Shown: in pieces, positions 46,439 to 56,218 of the stretch | Numbering within the stretch: position 1 is the stretch's first letter | Layout of the letters: each line of letters starts with the position of its first letter | Source: UBA6168 sp964643005 | Lineage (GTDB): Bacteria; Bacteroidota; Bacteroidia; Chitinophagales; Saprospiraceae | Length of the DNA stretch: 64,000 nt | Assembly: GCA_964643005.1 (NCBI GenBank) | Contig: CAZXQI010000001.1 | Coordinates: 1-64,000 of the forward strand | Direction: 5' to 3' | Translations under genes and position numbers: made by a program | The notes under the pieces: model-generated | Seen by the model: the letters and a program-made list of their open reading frames with translations, nothing else | Told to the model about the DNA's origin: nothing | Database searches by the model: none

Positions 46439-47317
46439 ATGACGGCAGAAGAAACAGCAATCCGCACCACCTATTTTAGCATCATTGGAAATTTCCTCTT
46501 AGCTCTGATAAAAGGACTGGCCGGCGTATTTGGCAACTCCTATGCGCTCATTGCGGACGCTATCGAATCTACCACTGATATTTTCTCTTCCTTCTTAGTT
46601 TTCCTCGGGCTTAAATACGCCAACAAGCCCCCTGACAAAAACCACCCTTACGGACATGGACGGATCGAACCCTTAGTCACTTTTATGGTCGTGGGCTTCC
46701 TGATTACTTCGGCTACCATTATTGGCTATGAAAGCATCCGGCATATTGGAACCCCGCACGAGTTGCCCCAAAGCTGGACCCTGTACATTCTGGGCGCCAT
46801 CATTATCTGGAAGGAGATTTCTTACAGAGTGGTCATTAAAAAAAGCAGGGAGACGAATAGCTCTTCGCTCAGGGCGGACGCCTGGCACCACCGCAGCGAT
46901 GCCATCACCTCCATTGCGGCTTTTATTGGGATTTCGATAGCGCTGATTTTGGGCGAAGGCTATGAAGGAGCGGACGACTGGGCTGCGCTCTTTGCCTCCG
47001 GATTTATTCTCTACAACAGCTACCGGATTTTCCGACCGGCTTTGGGCGAGATCATGGAGGAGCACGTTTACGATGATTTAGTCGCCGACATCCGACGGAT
47101 TTCTATGACGGTAAGCGGCGTAGTTGACACCGAGAAATGCCTCGTGCGCAAATCCGGATTGAAGTTTTACATAGACCTGCACATCGCCGTTAACGCCGGG
47201 CTTACCGTCAGACAGGGGCACGATATAGCGCATAAATTAAAGGACACCCTGTTGCGGGAGATTCCTCAATTGGGCAACGTCCTCATCCATGTGGAGCCGG
47301 ACGAGTACGAGGACTGA
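46439..47317 (+). CDS. Cation diffusion facilitator (CDF) metal transporter
   Basis: The 292-residue protein has the six-helix CDF layout. Signs are FGNSYALIADAIESTTDIFSS near residue 30 (acidic metal site), KNHPYGHGRIEPL after it, the second site DAWHHRSDAITS, and a soluble ferredoxin-like C-terminal domain ending HDIAHKLKDTLL...VLIHVEP. CDF proteins export Zn, Mn, Fe or Co by proton antiport; the metal is not clear here. The ATG at 46439 (MTAEETAIRTTY) is preferred over a TTG four codons upstream. It carries its own promoter. Confidence 0.9.
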   Translation: MTAEETAIRTTYFSIIGNFLLALIKGLAGVFGNSYALIADAIESTTDIFSSFLVFLGLKYANKPPDKNHPYGHGRIEPLVTFMVVGFLITSATIIGYESIRHIGTPHELPQSWTLYILGAIIIWKEISYRVVIKKSRETNSSSLRADAWHHRSDAITSIAAFIGISIALILGEGYEGADDWAALFASGFILYNSYRIFRPALGEIMEEHVYDDLVADIRRISMTVSGVVDTEKCLVRKSGLKFYIDLHIAVNAGLTVRQGHDIAHKLKDTLLREIPQLGNVLIHVEPDEYED

Positions 47318-47785
47318 ATAATCGGACTGCCGAAATTGGAATCAACGACCTTCCCGCCTGCCCTTTGATTGGACGGGAGAACGATGAGAACCCGGAGACC
47401 CTTTTTTCTTCCCTCTCCCCTTTATTTTTTTTGAAAAAAATGGAAAACGGGTGGAGTGCATTTTTCAAAAAAAACTGTGCCTTCTTCCCAATACTTCGTC
47501 TTCCGCAATCTTCTTTGCCGGCCTTTCCCACGCAGCAACTCATTTCTTTTTCGCTTTAACTGGCACAAAAGGCCGGAATTATCGTAAGCCAGAATTTAGA
47601 GGCTAAAGCTGAGTTTCATTTTTCTGCCTAAAATGGACGGAAGCGTAGAAATGTTTCGGCGCCTTCCCACTCCCTTAGCTTCTATTTATTTTTGATTTTT
47701 TAAAAAAATATAGACGGCATTCCAGGACGATCCTGATAAATTATACATATTGGCTCACTCATTTTTCAAAAAAATTAAAATACCC
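47318..47785. other. Intergenic region, no gene
   Basis: These 468 bp hold two T/A-tract near-palindromes (47425-47440 and 47696-47708) and an exact TATTTTTG (47687-47694) that could be the -7 box for the GH2 gene, without a TTG at -33. Confidence 0.35.
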
Positions 47786-50236
47786 ATGCGCCTGAAATTT
47801 TCATCGCTTCTCTCCTTTCTTTTTATTTTTCAAAGCCTTGCGATTATCGCCCAGGAAAAGTGGACGCCGGCACGTTTGACCCTGACCACTCCCTGGACGA
47901 GTGCGGTATCGCCTGAGAAGACCCTGCCGGAATATCCACGACCTCAGATGACCAGACCGGAATGGCGGAGCCTGAATGGACTTTGGGACTTTTCTCTCTA
48001 CGACACGGAGACGAAGAAAATACTGAAACAGAGTAAAATTTTGGTTCCATATCCCGTCGAGTCGGCCCTTTCCGGCGTCGGTATGAGGGTGGAACCAAAC
48101 TTCGTCATGGAGTATCATCGCGAAATCGTCATTCCTGAAAAATGGAAAGACCGGCGGATCCTCCTGCATTTTGGCGCTGTTGACTGGGCCGCCGAAGTAA
48201 GCGTTAACGGCAAGAAGGCAGGGGAACACGAAGGCGGGTACGATCCTTTTAGCGTTGACATAACGGACTACCTGATCGGCGCCGGAGCGCAGGATATCAG
48301 CGTCCGGGTTACCGACCCCACTGACGCCGGCGGACAGGCTGTTGGGAAGCAACGTCTCAGGCCTCACGGCATCTGGTACACTGCCGCCAGCGGTATCTGG
48401 CAGAGCGTCTGGATGGAGCCTGTGTCCTCCGCCTACATTAGTTCTTATCGCGTCGAGCCGGACGTGGACGGGGGTCGCATTATTGCGAGGGTAGAGACAG
48501 TAGGCGCCATGAAGGGTCTGAAAATCATGGCCAGCATCCAGCAGGAGGGCGCTAAACTCTCCCATGCTTTTGGTAGAGCCGGCGCCCCGCTGTTACTCGC
48601 TGTCAACGACGTTCGCCTGTGGTCGCCCGAAGACCCCTACCTCTACGGCTTAGAAATCAGCATTCAGGATGCCGCCGGAAAAGTGTTGGACAAGGTGGAT
48701 GGTTATTTTGGAATGCGCAAAATCTCATTGGGCAAAGATGAAAATGGCTTTACCCGCCTGATGCTGAACAACCAAGCCTACTTCCAATTGGGCGTCCTCG
48801 ACCAGGGTTTTTGGCCCGATGGTCTCTACACGGCGCCCTCTGAGGCGGCGATGATTTTTGACTTAGAAAGTATGAAGGCTATGGGCTTCAACATGATTCG
48901 CAAGCACGTGAAGGTAGAGCCGGAGCGCTGGTACTACCTCTGCGACAAAATGGGGCTCCTCGTCTGGCAGGATATGCCCAACGCCGCTAATGTCTCTGCG
49001 GAGGATAGGCAGCAATTTCGCTGGGAACTAAAAGCCCTGGTGGACGCCCGCTTCAATCATCCTTCTATTGTTATCTGGACGCCTTTCAACGAGGGTTGGG
49101 GTCAACACGACACGGAGTTCTACGTCGAGAAGTTGAAAGAATGGGATCCTACCCGTCTGGTAATCAATGCCTCCGGTTGGACGGACGAGGGCGTCGGCGA
49201 TGTGACAGACGTTCACGACTACCCAGGCCCGTCGGCGCCGAATCCCGAAGAAGCCCGCGCTTCTGTGCTCGGTGAATTTGGCGGACTCGGGCTGAATGTG
49301 CGAGGGCATCAATGGGCGGACGGGGGCTGGGGATATCAGCTCATCTCTTCTCCGGAAGTTCTTTTGGAAAGATACGAAGATATCTATCGTGAGCTACTGC
49401 CCTTAGAAGCTAGGGCAGGGTTGAGCGCCGCCGTGTATACGCAGCTATCAGATATCGAAACGGAGAACAATGGCCTGATTACCTACGACCGAAGATTGAT
49501 CAAAATGGACACGGCGCTGGTTCGGCTGGCTCATGCCGGATACCTGCCGCCTAAGCCTACTAACCAGGCTCTTATTTTTGATAAAAAAATTAGCGTCCCT
49601 CTTTCCTGCATACGACCGGGCGCCCGCATCCAGTATGCCATCGAGGAAAAAGGCTCCGAACCGGTTTGGAAGGATTACACTGAGCCGCTTTTGTTTAAAA
49701 AAGCCGCCTCCATTCTCTGCCGTGCAAAATGGGACGACGGCGCCGAAAGTCGGACGCAGCGCTATGCTATCGCGAAAGTTAAGCCCCTGAGCGCTTCAAA
49801 GGCGCCCAAAAATGCCATGCCCGGTTTGTCGGTAAAACTTTACGACGGGTCCTGGGATAAGCTGCCGGACTTCTCCGCCCTGAGTCCTTCCGTCATGGCG
49901 TCTGTTGCGGAGCCTACCGTAGATGGCCTGGGTAAGCAGGAGGATTTTGCGGCGCTTTATGAAGCCTGGATTGAAATACCAAAAACGGGAGTTTATACTT
50001 TTTACCTCAGCTCTGACGACGGCTCGCGACTATCCGTTTCCGGCCGCAAACTCATCGAGGACGACGGCATTCACGGAATAAGGAAACTCAAGGCAGGCGC
50101 GGTTTTAACAAAAGGCCGCCATCCTATCCGATTGGAATATTTCCAGAAAAAAGGAGGATTGGGTTTGGAACTTCAGATAGTTGGCGAAACGGGCGAAGCT
50201 GTTTCCCCTAAATGGGTGCATATAGCGGAGAAATAA
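47786..50236 (+). CDS. Secreted glycoside hydrolase family 2 with PA14-like domain
   Basis: The 816-residue protein has a signal peptide (cleavage near LAIIAQ), the GH2 sugar-binding domain (residues 35-185, with MTRPEWRSLNGLWDFSLYD and WYTAASGIWQSVWMEPV), the Ig-like domain and the TIM barrel. The likely acid/base is Glu436 in WTPFNEGWGQ and the nucleophile Glu497 in LGEFGGLG. The last 130 residues (LSVKLYDGSWDKLPDFS onward, with TFYLSSDDGSRLSV) look like a PA14 carbohydrate-binding domain. GH2 covers beta-galactosidase, beta-mannosidase and beta-glucuronidase; the substrate is not settled here. The ATG at 47786 begins the signal peptide; a TTG 12 codons upstream is not needed. It is probably periplasmic or surface located. 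Confidence 0.9.
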   Translation: MRLKFSSLLSFLFIFQSLAIIAQEKWTPARLTLTTPWTSAVSPEKTLPEYPRPQMTRPEWRSLNGLWDFSLYDTETKKILKQSKILVPYPVESALSGVGMRVEPNFVMEYHREIVIPEKWKDRRILLHFGAVDWAAEVSVNGKKAGEHEGGYDPFSVDITDYLIGAGAQDISVRVTDPTDAGGQAVGKQRLRPHGIWYTAASGIWQSVWMEPVSSAYISSYRVEPDVDGGRIIARVETVGAMKGLKIMASIQQEGAKLSHAFGRAGAPLLLAVNDVRLWSPEDPYLYGLEISIQDAAGKVLDKVDGYFGMRKISLGKDENGFTRLMLNNQAYFQLGVLDQGFWPDGLYTAPSEAAMIFDLESMKAMGFNMIRKHVKVEPERWYYLCDKMGLLVWQDMPNAANVSAEDRQQFRWELKALVDARFNHPSIVIWTPFNEGWGQHDTEFYVEKLKEWDPTRLVINASGWTDEGVGDVTDVHDYPGPSAPNPEEARASVLGEFGGLGLNVRGHQWADGGWGYQLISSPEVLLERYEDIYRELLPLEARAGLSAAVYTQLSDIETENNGLITYDRRLIKMDTALVRLAHAGYLPPKPTNQALIFDKKISVPLSCIRPGARIQYAIEEKGSEPVWKDYTEPLLFKKAASILCRAKWDDGAESRTQRYAIAKVKPLSASKAPKNAMPGLSVKLYDGSWDKLPDFSALSPSVMASVAEPTVDGLGKQEDFAALYEAWIEIPKTGVYTFYLSSDDGSRLSVSGRKLIEDDGIHGIRKLKAGAVLTKGRHPIRLEYFQKKGGLGLELQIVGETGEAVSPKWVHIAEK

Positions 50237-50285
50237 ATGGACGCTTTCCGAAGCAGACCGACCCGTAGTGGTTTGCAATGTGGAT

Positions 50286-50335
50286 TTCTTTCGGGGCGAC
50301 TTTCTGGCAGAGAAAGTCGCCCCGAAAGAATTTTT
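50286..50335 (+). terminator. Long perfect hairpin terminator
   Basis: A 20-bp perfect stem (50286-50305 with 50311-50330) with a 5-base loop is followed by TTTTT. It lies 49 bp after the GH2 stop codon and between convergent genes. The length and perfection of the stem are unusual for a terminator. Confidence 0.75.
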
Positions 50336-50396
50336 ACAAAGAGAATTTCTAAAGAATTCCACCGAACTAGCTAAAGAAAAATTTTCTGACAAAATC

Positions 50397-51806
50397 CTAC
50401 CTGGCCGCGCGAATGGTGGTAGTTTCCTGAATCCAGCAGGGGACAAAGAAAGAATCTCCTTCTTTGAGGGTCCTCTGGAAAATCTCGTCAATGGCCGGCA
50501 TGTACTGAGTATATTGATTGATGAGTTTGTTGGCTTCTGCGGCGACGCCCGAATCTACTGATTTAGCTTTTTGCCACATATCTATGGCAGGCCAGACTAC
50601 AATCTGGCTATCCCATCCCCGACCGGGGCCGCAAATAGGCCCGCTGGAAGCGTACATGGTGCCGATTAGAATGTAAGGCTCCCCCCAGTTGGGTTGCAGG
50701 CGGGCGGCCTCGCGGGCGTACTGCCGGGCGCGGGTGTAGTTCTTCAGATAGGCGAATTGAATTTTGGCGATGAGCAAATTGTATTGCGCCTTTCCTTTGT
50801 TATCGGAAATATTGGGCAGCGCATCCTCTAAGCATTTGACGGCGTCGCGGTATTTACCATTGCGCAAGAGGTCGTTGCAAGAGGGGCCGGTTTCTTCCCG
50901 ACAGTTTTTGTTGTAAGCGGCATTGAGGGCGACTAATTCAGGGGAATCATCGGAACATTTTCCCCATTTCAACCGACTGAAGGTATTGAGCACAACATCG
51001 CAATCATCAGGATTGGCAACGAAAGCTGGGTAGTATTTATCTCTATAATAATCGCAGGGATAGAAATCCTCGATGGACTCTAAAGCCTCTAAACGGACGG
51101 GGGCGTATTCGTTGATGATATTCCAGTTGTCGCATTCACTGCCCTTACATTCGGCCAGTCCTTTGGCGATGGCATCTTTGATAGACTGTTCATATTGCTG
51201 CGCTTCGGCCACTGGAATTTGTTCGTCCAAAGCCAGATCAACGAGCAGGGAAGTGAAGGGATTGAGGACGAAGTAGCGAGGCTCCCCATTGTCCTTTTCA
51301 ATGGAAGTTTTAAAAAGCTCGTATTGCTCCTTTTTCGACAAAAGCTCCGGGTATTTGAAAAAATAATCGAAAGCCTTCAGCCCTGCGACTAATCCGCCCT
51401 CGGGATAGCATTTCTCCATTTCGTCGTACAATTTGAAAATCTTTTCAACGTACTCGCTTCTCCTGCTGGTATCCTCCGCCATGAAATGTTCGAAGAACCT
51501 CATGCCGTCGGTGAATACGGTGGTGCGTTTTCCGTCAGCCGCAGGGGCGTGCTTGTACACGTATTGCCATTTTTCAAAAGCCGAATTCCAGTCCTCTACT
51601 TTCAGGAAATCCCGATACAGGACGAAATCCTCCAATGCCTTGTCGGGATTGGGAGCTACGTTGAAAGTGGGACATGGATTTTGAGTAATTGGCGTTGTCG
51701 GCTGGGTGGGTTGAGGTTTTGTATCTCCGGTTTTTTCCTGAGTCTTTGGCGTACAGGCAAAAAGAAAAATGGAGAAAAGTGAAATGATGTAAAATTTCGT
51801 CGTCAT
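50397..51806 (-). CDS. Lipoprotein with TPR-like repeats
   Basis: The 469-residue protein has a lipoprotein signal (LFSIFLFAC, lipidated Cys at residue 18). It has a mainly helical body with TPR-like repeats (FLKVEDWNSAFEKWQYVYKH, NGKYRDAVKCLEDALP, NYTRARQYAREAARLQPNWG). Its last 100 residues are a conserved block containing GEPYILIGTMYASSG and FVPCWIQETTTIR. That block and the N-terminal region match the next protein upstream (51978-53366), so the two are paralogues. The function is unknown; it is probably attached to a membrane facing the periplasm. Confidence 0.78.
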   Translation of the reverse strand: MTTKFYIISLFSIFLFACTPKTQEKTGDTKPQPTQPTTPITQNPCPTFNVAPNPDKALEDFVLYRDFLKVEDWNSAFEKWQYVYKHAPAADGKRTTVFTDGMRFFEHFMAEDTSRRSEYVEKIFKLYDEMEKCYPEGGLVAGLKAFDYFFKYPELLSKKEQYELFKTSIEKDNGEPRYFVLNPFTSLLVDLALDEQIPVAEAQQYEQSIKDAIAKGLAECKGSECDNWNIINEYAPVRLEALESIEDFYPCDYYRDKYYPAFVANPDDCDVVLNTFSRLKWGKCSDDSPELVALNAAYNKNCREETGPSCNDLLRNGKYRDAVKCLEDALPNISDNKGKAQYNLLIAKIQFAYLKNYTRARQYAREAARLQPNWGEPYILIGTMYASSGPICGPGRGWDSQIVVWPAIDMWQKAKSVDSGVAAEANKLINQYTQYMPAIDEIFQRTLKEGDSFFVPCWIQETTTIRAAR

Positions 51807-51918
51807 GAATTTTGTATTTGATGGCTGTTTGAATAGTCCTGAAATCTAATCTTCTCCTCAGTTTGGGTTTGACCGATTTTTTAAAAAAAATAGTCTCGTA
51901 TTTGCTGCAAAAAAAGCA

Positions 51919-51952
51919 AAAAAAAGCCCCGTTTCAATTAAAAACGAGGCTT
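51919..51952 (-). terminator. Terminator between the two TPR-like paralogues
   Basis: Read on the minus strand, AAGCCTCGTTTT/AAACGGGGCTT arms with a short loop (51952-51924) are followed by an eight-T run. It ends the transcript of the 51978-53366 gene before the lipoprotein gene. Confidence 0.8.
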
Positions 51953-51977
51953 CATTATCAATGTTATTTTGTAGGCC

Positions 51978-53366
51978 TTAATCCTTGAACCTCACTTTTA
52001 CTGTTTCGCCAATCCAGCAGGGAACGGTTATGGAAGAACCTTCTGCGATCTTGCGCATGAAACCGTCTTCTTTGGCAGGCAGATAGCTGCTGTACCGGCC
52101 GATTTTGCTGCCGGCCTCGCCGGCCACGCTACTGTCAATGGATCTGGCGTAGGAATATTTATCAATCGCCGCAATGATAGCTAAGGAAGCGTCAAAGGCG
52201 TCGTTACCGCAGGAGTTGCCGGATGCGGCGTACATGTCGCCTATCAGCATGTAGGGTTGTCCCCAGTTGGATTTGTACTGGGCGGCGGTTCTGGCATGTT
52301 CGCGGGCTGAGGAGAAGCGATTCAGCTGACGGAACTCGACAGAAGCCATGTAGAAATAGTAGTTGGCCAATTTTTCACTGTCTTTGGCGCCGGCCTTTTC
52401 TTTTGCGATACCTTCTTCGAATTTATTCAAAGCCTCTGTGTAGCGACCTTCTTTGTAAAGGGCAATCCCGTGATCGCCAGGGTTTTCGGCGTAGTATTCG
52501 GCCAGTTTAGCGGCGTTTTCCTCAGCCACTATTTTTTCATAGCGGACTCTCAGTTCCTCGACGAAAGGATCGTCTGCCAGACAACCCTGCTGAACGAGTT
52601 TATTGTAAATGTACTTGAGCACTTCCGTATCGTCTGGATGCGCTCTGTAGTCAGGTTCCAATTTAGATTTGAAAAAAGCGCAGTCGAAGATATCTCCTTC
52701 GATTTGAGCGAAAGTGGCGTTCATGGCTTCTTTGGCTTGCTGGAAATAGGCTGACATATCGTTGTTCAGCCCGATGTTGTGGTCGGCGATATTATTCAGG
52801 GTAGTGTAAATCTCTCTGGCCTTTTCAGCAGTCATCAGTTTATTTTGGTACTGATAAACGGCGATAGTGGCATAAGGCTGGAACACTACGTAGCTGGTGT
52901 TTTCACCACCTGCTGCCACAGCATCTTCGCAGGCCTTTAGATTATCGCTGTACATGGAGTTCAACGTGTAAAACATTTCGTAGGCCTTCATGCTGAGCGT
53001 GAGCACTTTTTCGGCTGGATAGCATTGCGCTTGCTCGTCAAACAGGCGGAGAATAATATCGGCGTATTCTTTCTTTTTCGCCGGATCAGTCTCTTTTTTG
53101 AATTTATCAAGGTAAATCGTGCGCCCATCTTTGTAATGAGTAGAACGTTGGCCATCTGCTGCCGGAGCGCCTTTATAGGCTTTTTCCCAGTAGGCGAAGG
53201 CCTTATCGTATTCTTCCGACTTCATAAACTGACGGTATAAAACGTGCGCCTCTTCCAATGCATCTTTTTGTGGGGAATTTGTCCAGGTTTCGCATTGGCT
53301 AAACGCCGGCAGACCCCATCCCAAGGCCAAAAAAATGAAAATGAAAAGATTCAGGATTTTCTTCAT
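51978..53366 (-). CDS. Exported TPR-like protein, paralogue of the lipoprotein
   Basis: The 462-residue protein has a cleavable signal peptide (ends near LPAFSQ) and no lipobox. It has TPR-like repeats (FMKSEEYDKAFAYWEKAYKG, ALYKEGRYTEALNKFEEGIA, RFSSAREHARTAAQYKSNWG) and the C-terminal block GQPYMLIGDMYAASGNSCG with TVPCWIGETVKVRF. It is clearly paralogous to the downstream lipoprotein. The function is unknown. It follows the outer-membrane protein gene by 110 bp on the same strand. Confidence 0.78.
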   Translation of the reverse strand: MKKILNLFIFIFLALGWGLPAFSQCETWTNSPQKDALEEAHVLYRQFMKSEEYDKAFAYWEKAYKGAPAADGQRSTHYKDGRTIYLDKFKKETDPAKKKEYADIILRLFDEQAQCYPAEKVLTLSMKAYEMFYTLNSMYSDNLKACEDAVAAGGENTSYVVFQPYATIAVYQYQNKLMTAEKAREIYTTLNNIADHNIGLNNDMSAYFQQAKEAMNATFAQIEGDIFDCAFFKSKLEPDYRAHPDDTEVLKYIYNKLVQQGCLADDPFVEELRVRYEKIVAEENAAKLAEYYAENPGDHGIALYKEGRYTEALNKFEEGIAKEKAGAKDSEKLANYYFYMASVEFRQLNRFSSAREHARTAAQYKSNWGQPYMLIGDMYAASGNSCGNDAFDASLAIIAAIDKYSYARSIDSSVAGEAGSKIGRYSSYLPAKEDGFMRKIAEGSSITVPCWIGETVKVRFKD

Positions 53367-53476
53367 GATTAAATTATTTACGATTTTGCTTCAATGAAAT
53401 CTCCTTAGAGAGGTTTTTAAAAAGAATTTTATTTGAATAAAAAATTGACAAAGGTTCTTTTTAACAGGCTCCTTCC

Positions 53477-54883
53477 TTATCCAAATTTGCGTTTAAAGAA
53501 CCATGTACTTTCGTTTAGAGTAAAGCCTAAGGACATTTTCACAAAGGTTTCTTTAATTGCGTTGGAGGTATTCAACTTACCCACTTCGATGGCAAAATTA
53601 ACGAAAGAAGTCTGTTGTCTGGGCAATATGACGGGTAACCCGAGGCCCAGGGTCACTGCATATTGGCTAAGGTCGTTCAATCTCGGATCGTCGCCGTAGT
53701 AAGCGCCTACCCGATAGCGTATCCGCTTTAAGTAGTCATTATAAGAGCCGGCGTCGGGAATGTATTCAGCGCCCGCCGAAATCCGATAACTGTCAAATAG
53801 TTTTTCCGGCTTTGAAGGATTGTCGTATTTGCCCCAGCCGCCGTAGCTGTATTCCAGCCCTAAGCGCAGTTTGGACGTTTTCTGATACATGAGGCCGAAG
53901 GTCCATTCTGCGGGCAAAGTTCCCTTCGCCTTCACGCCGCCCTGGTACAGCATCGTATCTGACTGGACGGGCGAATAGTTGGTATTCTCCCCAATCCTCA
54001 GTATGTCGCTTTCGGTGTGGAAGCTATTGGAAGGATGCCCATAAACGCCGACAATCAGGCTGCGACCGGTGTAGAATTTGTTGTTCTCCGATTTTTTATC
54101 GAGGTCAAACCGGTACTGGGCGCCGAGCGTCCAGTTGAATCCCCGAATGGTCACATTGTCCAAAAATTTATCCTGATAAAAAATCAGCGCTTCGCCGAGG
54201 TCTTCCTGTCCGTTGTTGTTTGCGTCGAAGAACTCGCTGAACTCTGCCCTGCGCTCGCTTTCCAACTGGCCAAACAGATAGCCGATATTCAACCCGGCGG
54301 AGAAGTTTTTGTACCTGACGCCGGTTCCCCACTGCAACTGGCTGGTTCCTCCGGTTCCTTTAAAAATGTTGGTAATTTTTGTCTGATCGGTGGAGGCTTC
54401 TTCCGTTTCGATATCGTAGCCGACAATTGTATTGGGGAGCAATGCAAAATTCATCCCCCAGAAAACTTTGCGCTCTCTTCTGCTGAGCACGTCGTTCAGG
54501 GGATTTTGCAGAGGGAATCCCAATGCCAGATGCGTGAGGTTTCCCGTCCAGATGCCCGCCGACTGCCCGCCGTAAGACAAGTTGGAGAAATTGGCGGAAA
54601 GTCCGGCCTCAAATGCTGTCGCATTGAGCCAGGCTAAAGAAGCGGGATTGAATAAATTGAGGTGCAGCGGATCGGCATAAGCTGCGGTGAGGCTGCCGAA
54701 GCCGGCGGAGGAAAGCGTATGCCGAACGGACTTCCCTAACCCGATGCGGGAATAAGGAGAGTTGTCTTTGGGTTGGGCAAAAAGGCCTGTTGAGATGGAT
54801 AAACATGCGACAAAGAACAGGATGCAGTTTCTCCTCAAATTCCTTTTAAATCGCAAACTGCCAGGCTTTAGAAATTCAGACAT
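53477..54883 (-). CDS. Outer-membrane beta-barrel protein, conserved next to coaX
   Basis: The 468-residue protein has a signal peptide (cleavage near TGLFAQ), then a Bacteroidota outer-membrane barrel pattern starting NSPYSRIGLGKSVR, with many alternating strands and FNPASLAWL. This class is found next to coaX in many Bacteroidota and resembles FadL/PorV-type barrels only loosely. No ligand is known. The start overlaps the coaX stop by 8 bp, showing translational coupling. Confidence 0.8.
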   Translation of the reverse strand: MSEFLKPGSLRFKRNLRRNCILFFVACLSISTGLFAQPKDNSPYSRIGLGKSVRHTLSSAGFGSLTAAYADPLHLNLFNPASLAWLNATAFEAGLSANFSNLSYGGQSAGIWTGNLTHLALGFPLQNPLNDVLSRRERKVFWGMNFALLPNTIVGYDIETEEASTDQTKITNIFKGTGGTSQLQWGTGVRYKNFSAGLNIGYLFGQLESERRAEFSEFFDANNNGQEDLGEALIFYQDKFLDNVTIRGFNWTLGAQYRFDLDKKSENNKFYTGRSLIVGVYGHPSNSFHTESDILRIGENTNYSPVQSDTMLYQGGVKAKGTLPAEWTFGLMYQKTSKLRLGLEYSYGGWGKYDNPSKPEKLFDSYRISAGAEYIPDAGSYNDYLKRIRYRVGAYYGDDPRLNDLSQYAVTLGLGLPVILPRQQTSFVNFAIEVGKLNTSNAIKETFVKMSLGFTLNESTWFFKRKFG

Positions 54884-55646
54884 TATACTGTAAGATTTTA
54901 TTCAGCCCGATAAGGACTAAATTTTGGTGCGCAAATATCTTTGTTTTAAGGTTTTTGGCAAAAAAATCGGCATCTCCCCCTGTTAAAATTACTTGAAGGG
55001 GTCGAAAATGCCTCCTACACAAGCGGATAAAACTTCCAACTTCCCATAGCGCCCCTCTGACTCCACCATTTCGGAGGGAGTTTTCCGTACTATCCCCTAA
55101 GAAATAAGGAATCGGACTTTTGGAAAAATCTTTTGAAGCCGTCGCCTGGGCGCCTTTGTTTTCAGGCTCTCTGCTCACTAAGGGCAATTTGGCCGTGAAA
55201 TGATGCATGGCTTTGAGACGCATTTCAATACCTGGGGCAATATTGCCTCCTAAGTATTCGCCCCGACTGTTCAGCGCATCCATTGTGATGCAGGTTCCGG
55301 CGTCGATGATGAGGCAGTTTTCTTTTGGATACAGATGGAAAGCCCCGGCTGCTCCGGCGATACGGTCTTTGCCCAATGTCTCCGGCGTCGCGTAGGAAAT
55401 ATGGATGGGCAGAGCTGTCTCCACTCCGAGCTGAAAGTAGCGGAAATTAGCTTTTATAAATTCCTCGGCTTCCACAGGTACGTTTGCCACGCTGGAAAGG
55501 ATGATGTTTTCAATCTTTTGGTTGTATGCCAATTTCTGAAGCCCATCGAGGGTGAGCGCCTCCCAGATTTCCTTCTGCACGAAAGCGTCCCCATCAAAAA
55601 TGCCCAGCTTGATGCGGGTGTTGCCGATGTCTATGGCCAGATTCAT
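54876..55646 (-). CDS. coaX: Type III pantothenate kinase
   Basis: The 256-residue protein phosphorylates pantothenate in the first step of CoA synthesis. It has the ASKHA-fold motifs NLAIDIGNTRIKLGIFDG, the substrate motif DRIAGAAGAFHLYP, LIIDAGTCITMDALN and GGNIAPGIEMR. The C-terminal VILTGGDADF is present. Length is normal. A -7-like box (TAATTTTG, minus strand, 55731-55738) stands about 85 bp upstream. Confidence 0.95.
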   Translation of the reverse strand: MNLAIDIGNTRIKLGIFDGDAFVQKEIWEALTLDGLQKLAYNQKIENIILSSVANVPVEAEEFIKANFRYFQLGVETALPIHISYATPETLGKDRIAGAAGAFHLYPKENCLIIDAGTCITMDALNSRGEYLGGNIAPGIEMRLKAMHHFTAKLPLVSREPENKGAQATASKDFSKSPIPYFLGDSTENSLRNGGVRGALWEVGSFIRLCRRHFRPLQVILTGGDADFFAKNLKTKIFAHQNLVLIGLNKILQYNV

Positions 55647-56218
55647 ATTTTAATCGCTTTAATCTGGTTAGGAAATTCAATAAAAAATTCAGAAGATAAC
55701 ATGCTGATTTTAATGGTTTTCGGAGCGCTACAAAATTAGTGTGGATGTTTAGGCGGTAAAAAGAGCGGCAATGATACGAGCAAAAATTTTAATTAAATTT
55801 TTGGAATAAAAGAAACGGGAGAAGGGGGCGGCAAAACTATACCCTGCCGGCCTGAAAAATGGGGTAAAGATTTCGCAGAAAGGGAAGCCGGGCTACCTAC
55901 ATTCAGGGAGTATGAAACCGCCCTTTTGAACCTTTGTCTCTGACCCGACAGATTCTGAAGCAATCATCTGCCTGTTTAGCGCCCTGACGCCTTGCTTTTA
56001 TCCCCATTTTTTTAACTTGCAGGACTTCCCAAACTTGTTAAACAAGTGAATATCAGGTACTTCTCTCAAGATTTGTTTTTGAAAAAGGCATTTTAAAAAA
56101 ATATACTTTTATACCGAACATACGTCTCTGAATTCCTGTTAGCAGAGCAACATTCAGCGGCATTTCAATAATGGAACACTTTTTTATTGAACTGCCAAAA
56201 AACCATAATCTTATACCC
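55647..56218. other. Intergenic region upstream of coaX
   Basis: No reliable gene is seen. The only promoter-like signal is TAATTTTG (55731-55738, minus strand), and an AT-rich patch lies near 55790. The right end precedes a possible small gene. Confidence 0.3.
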
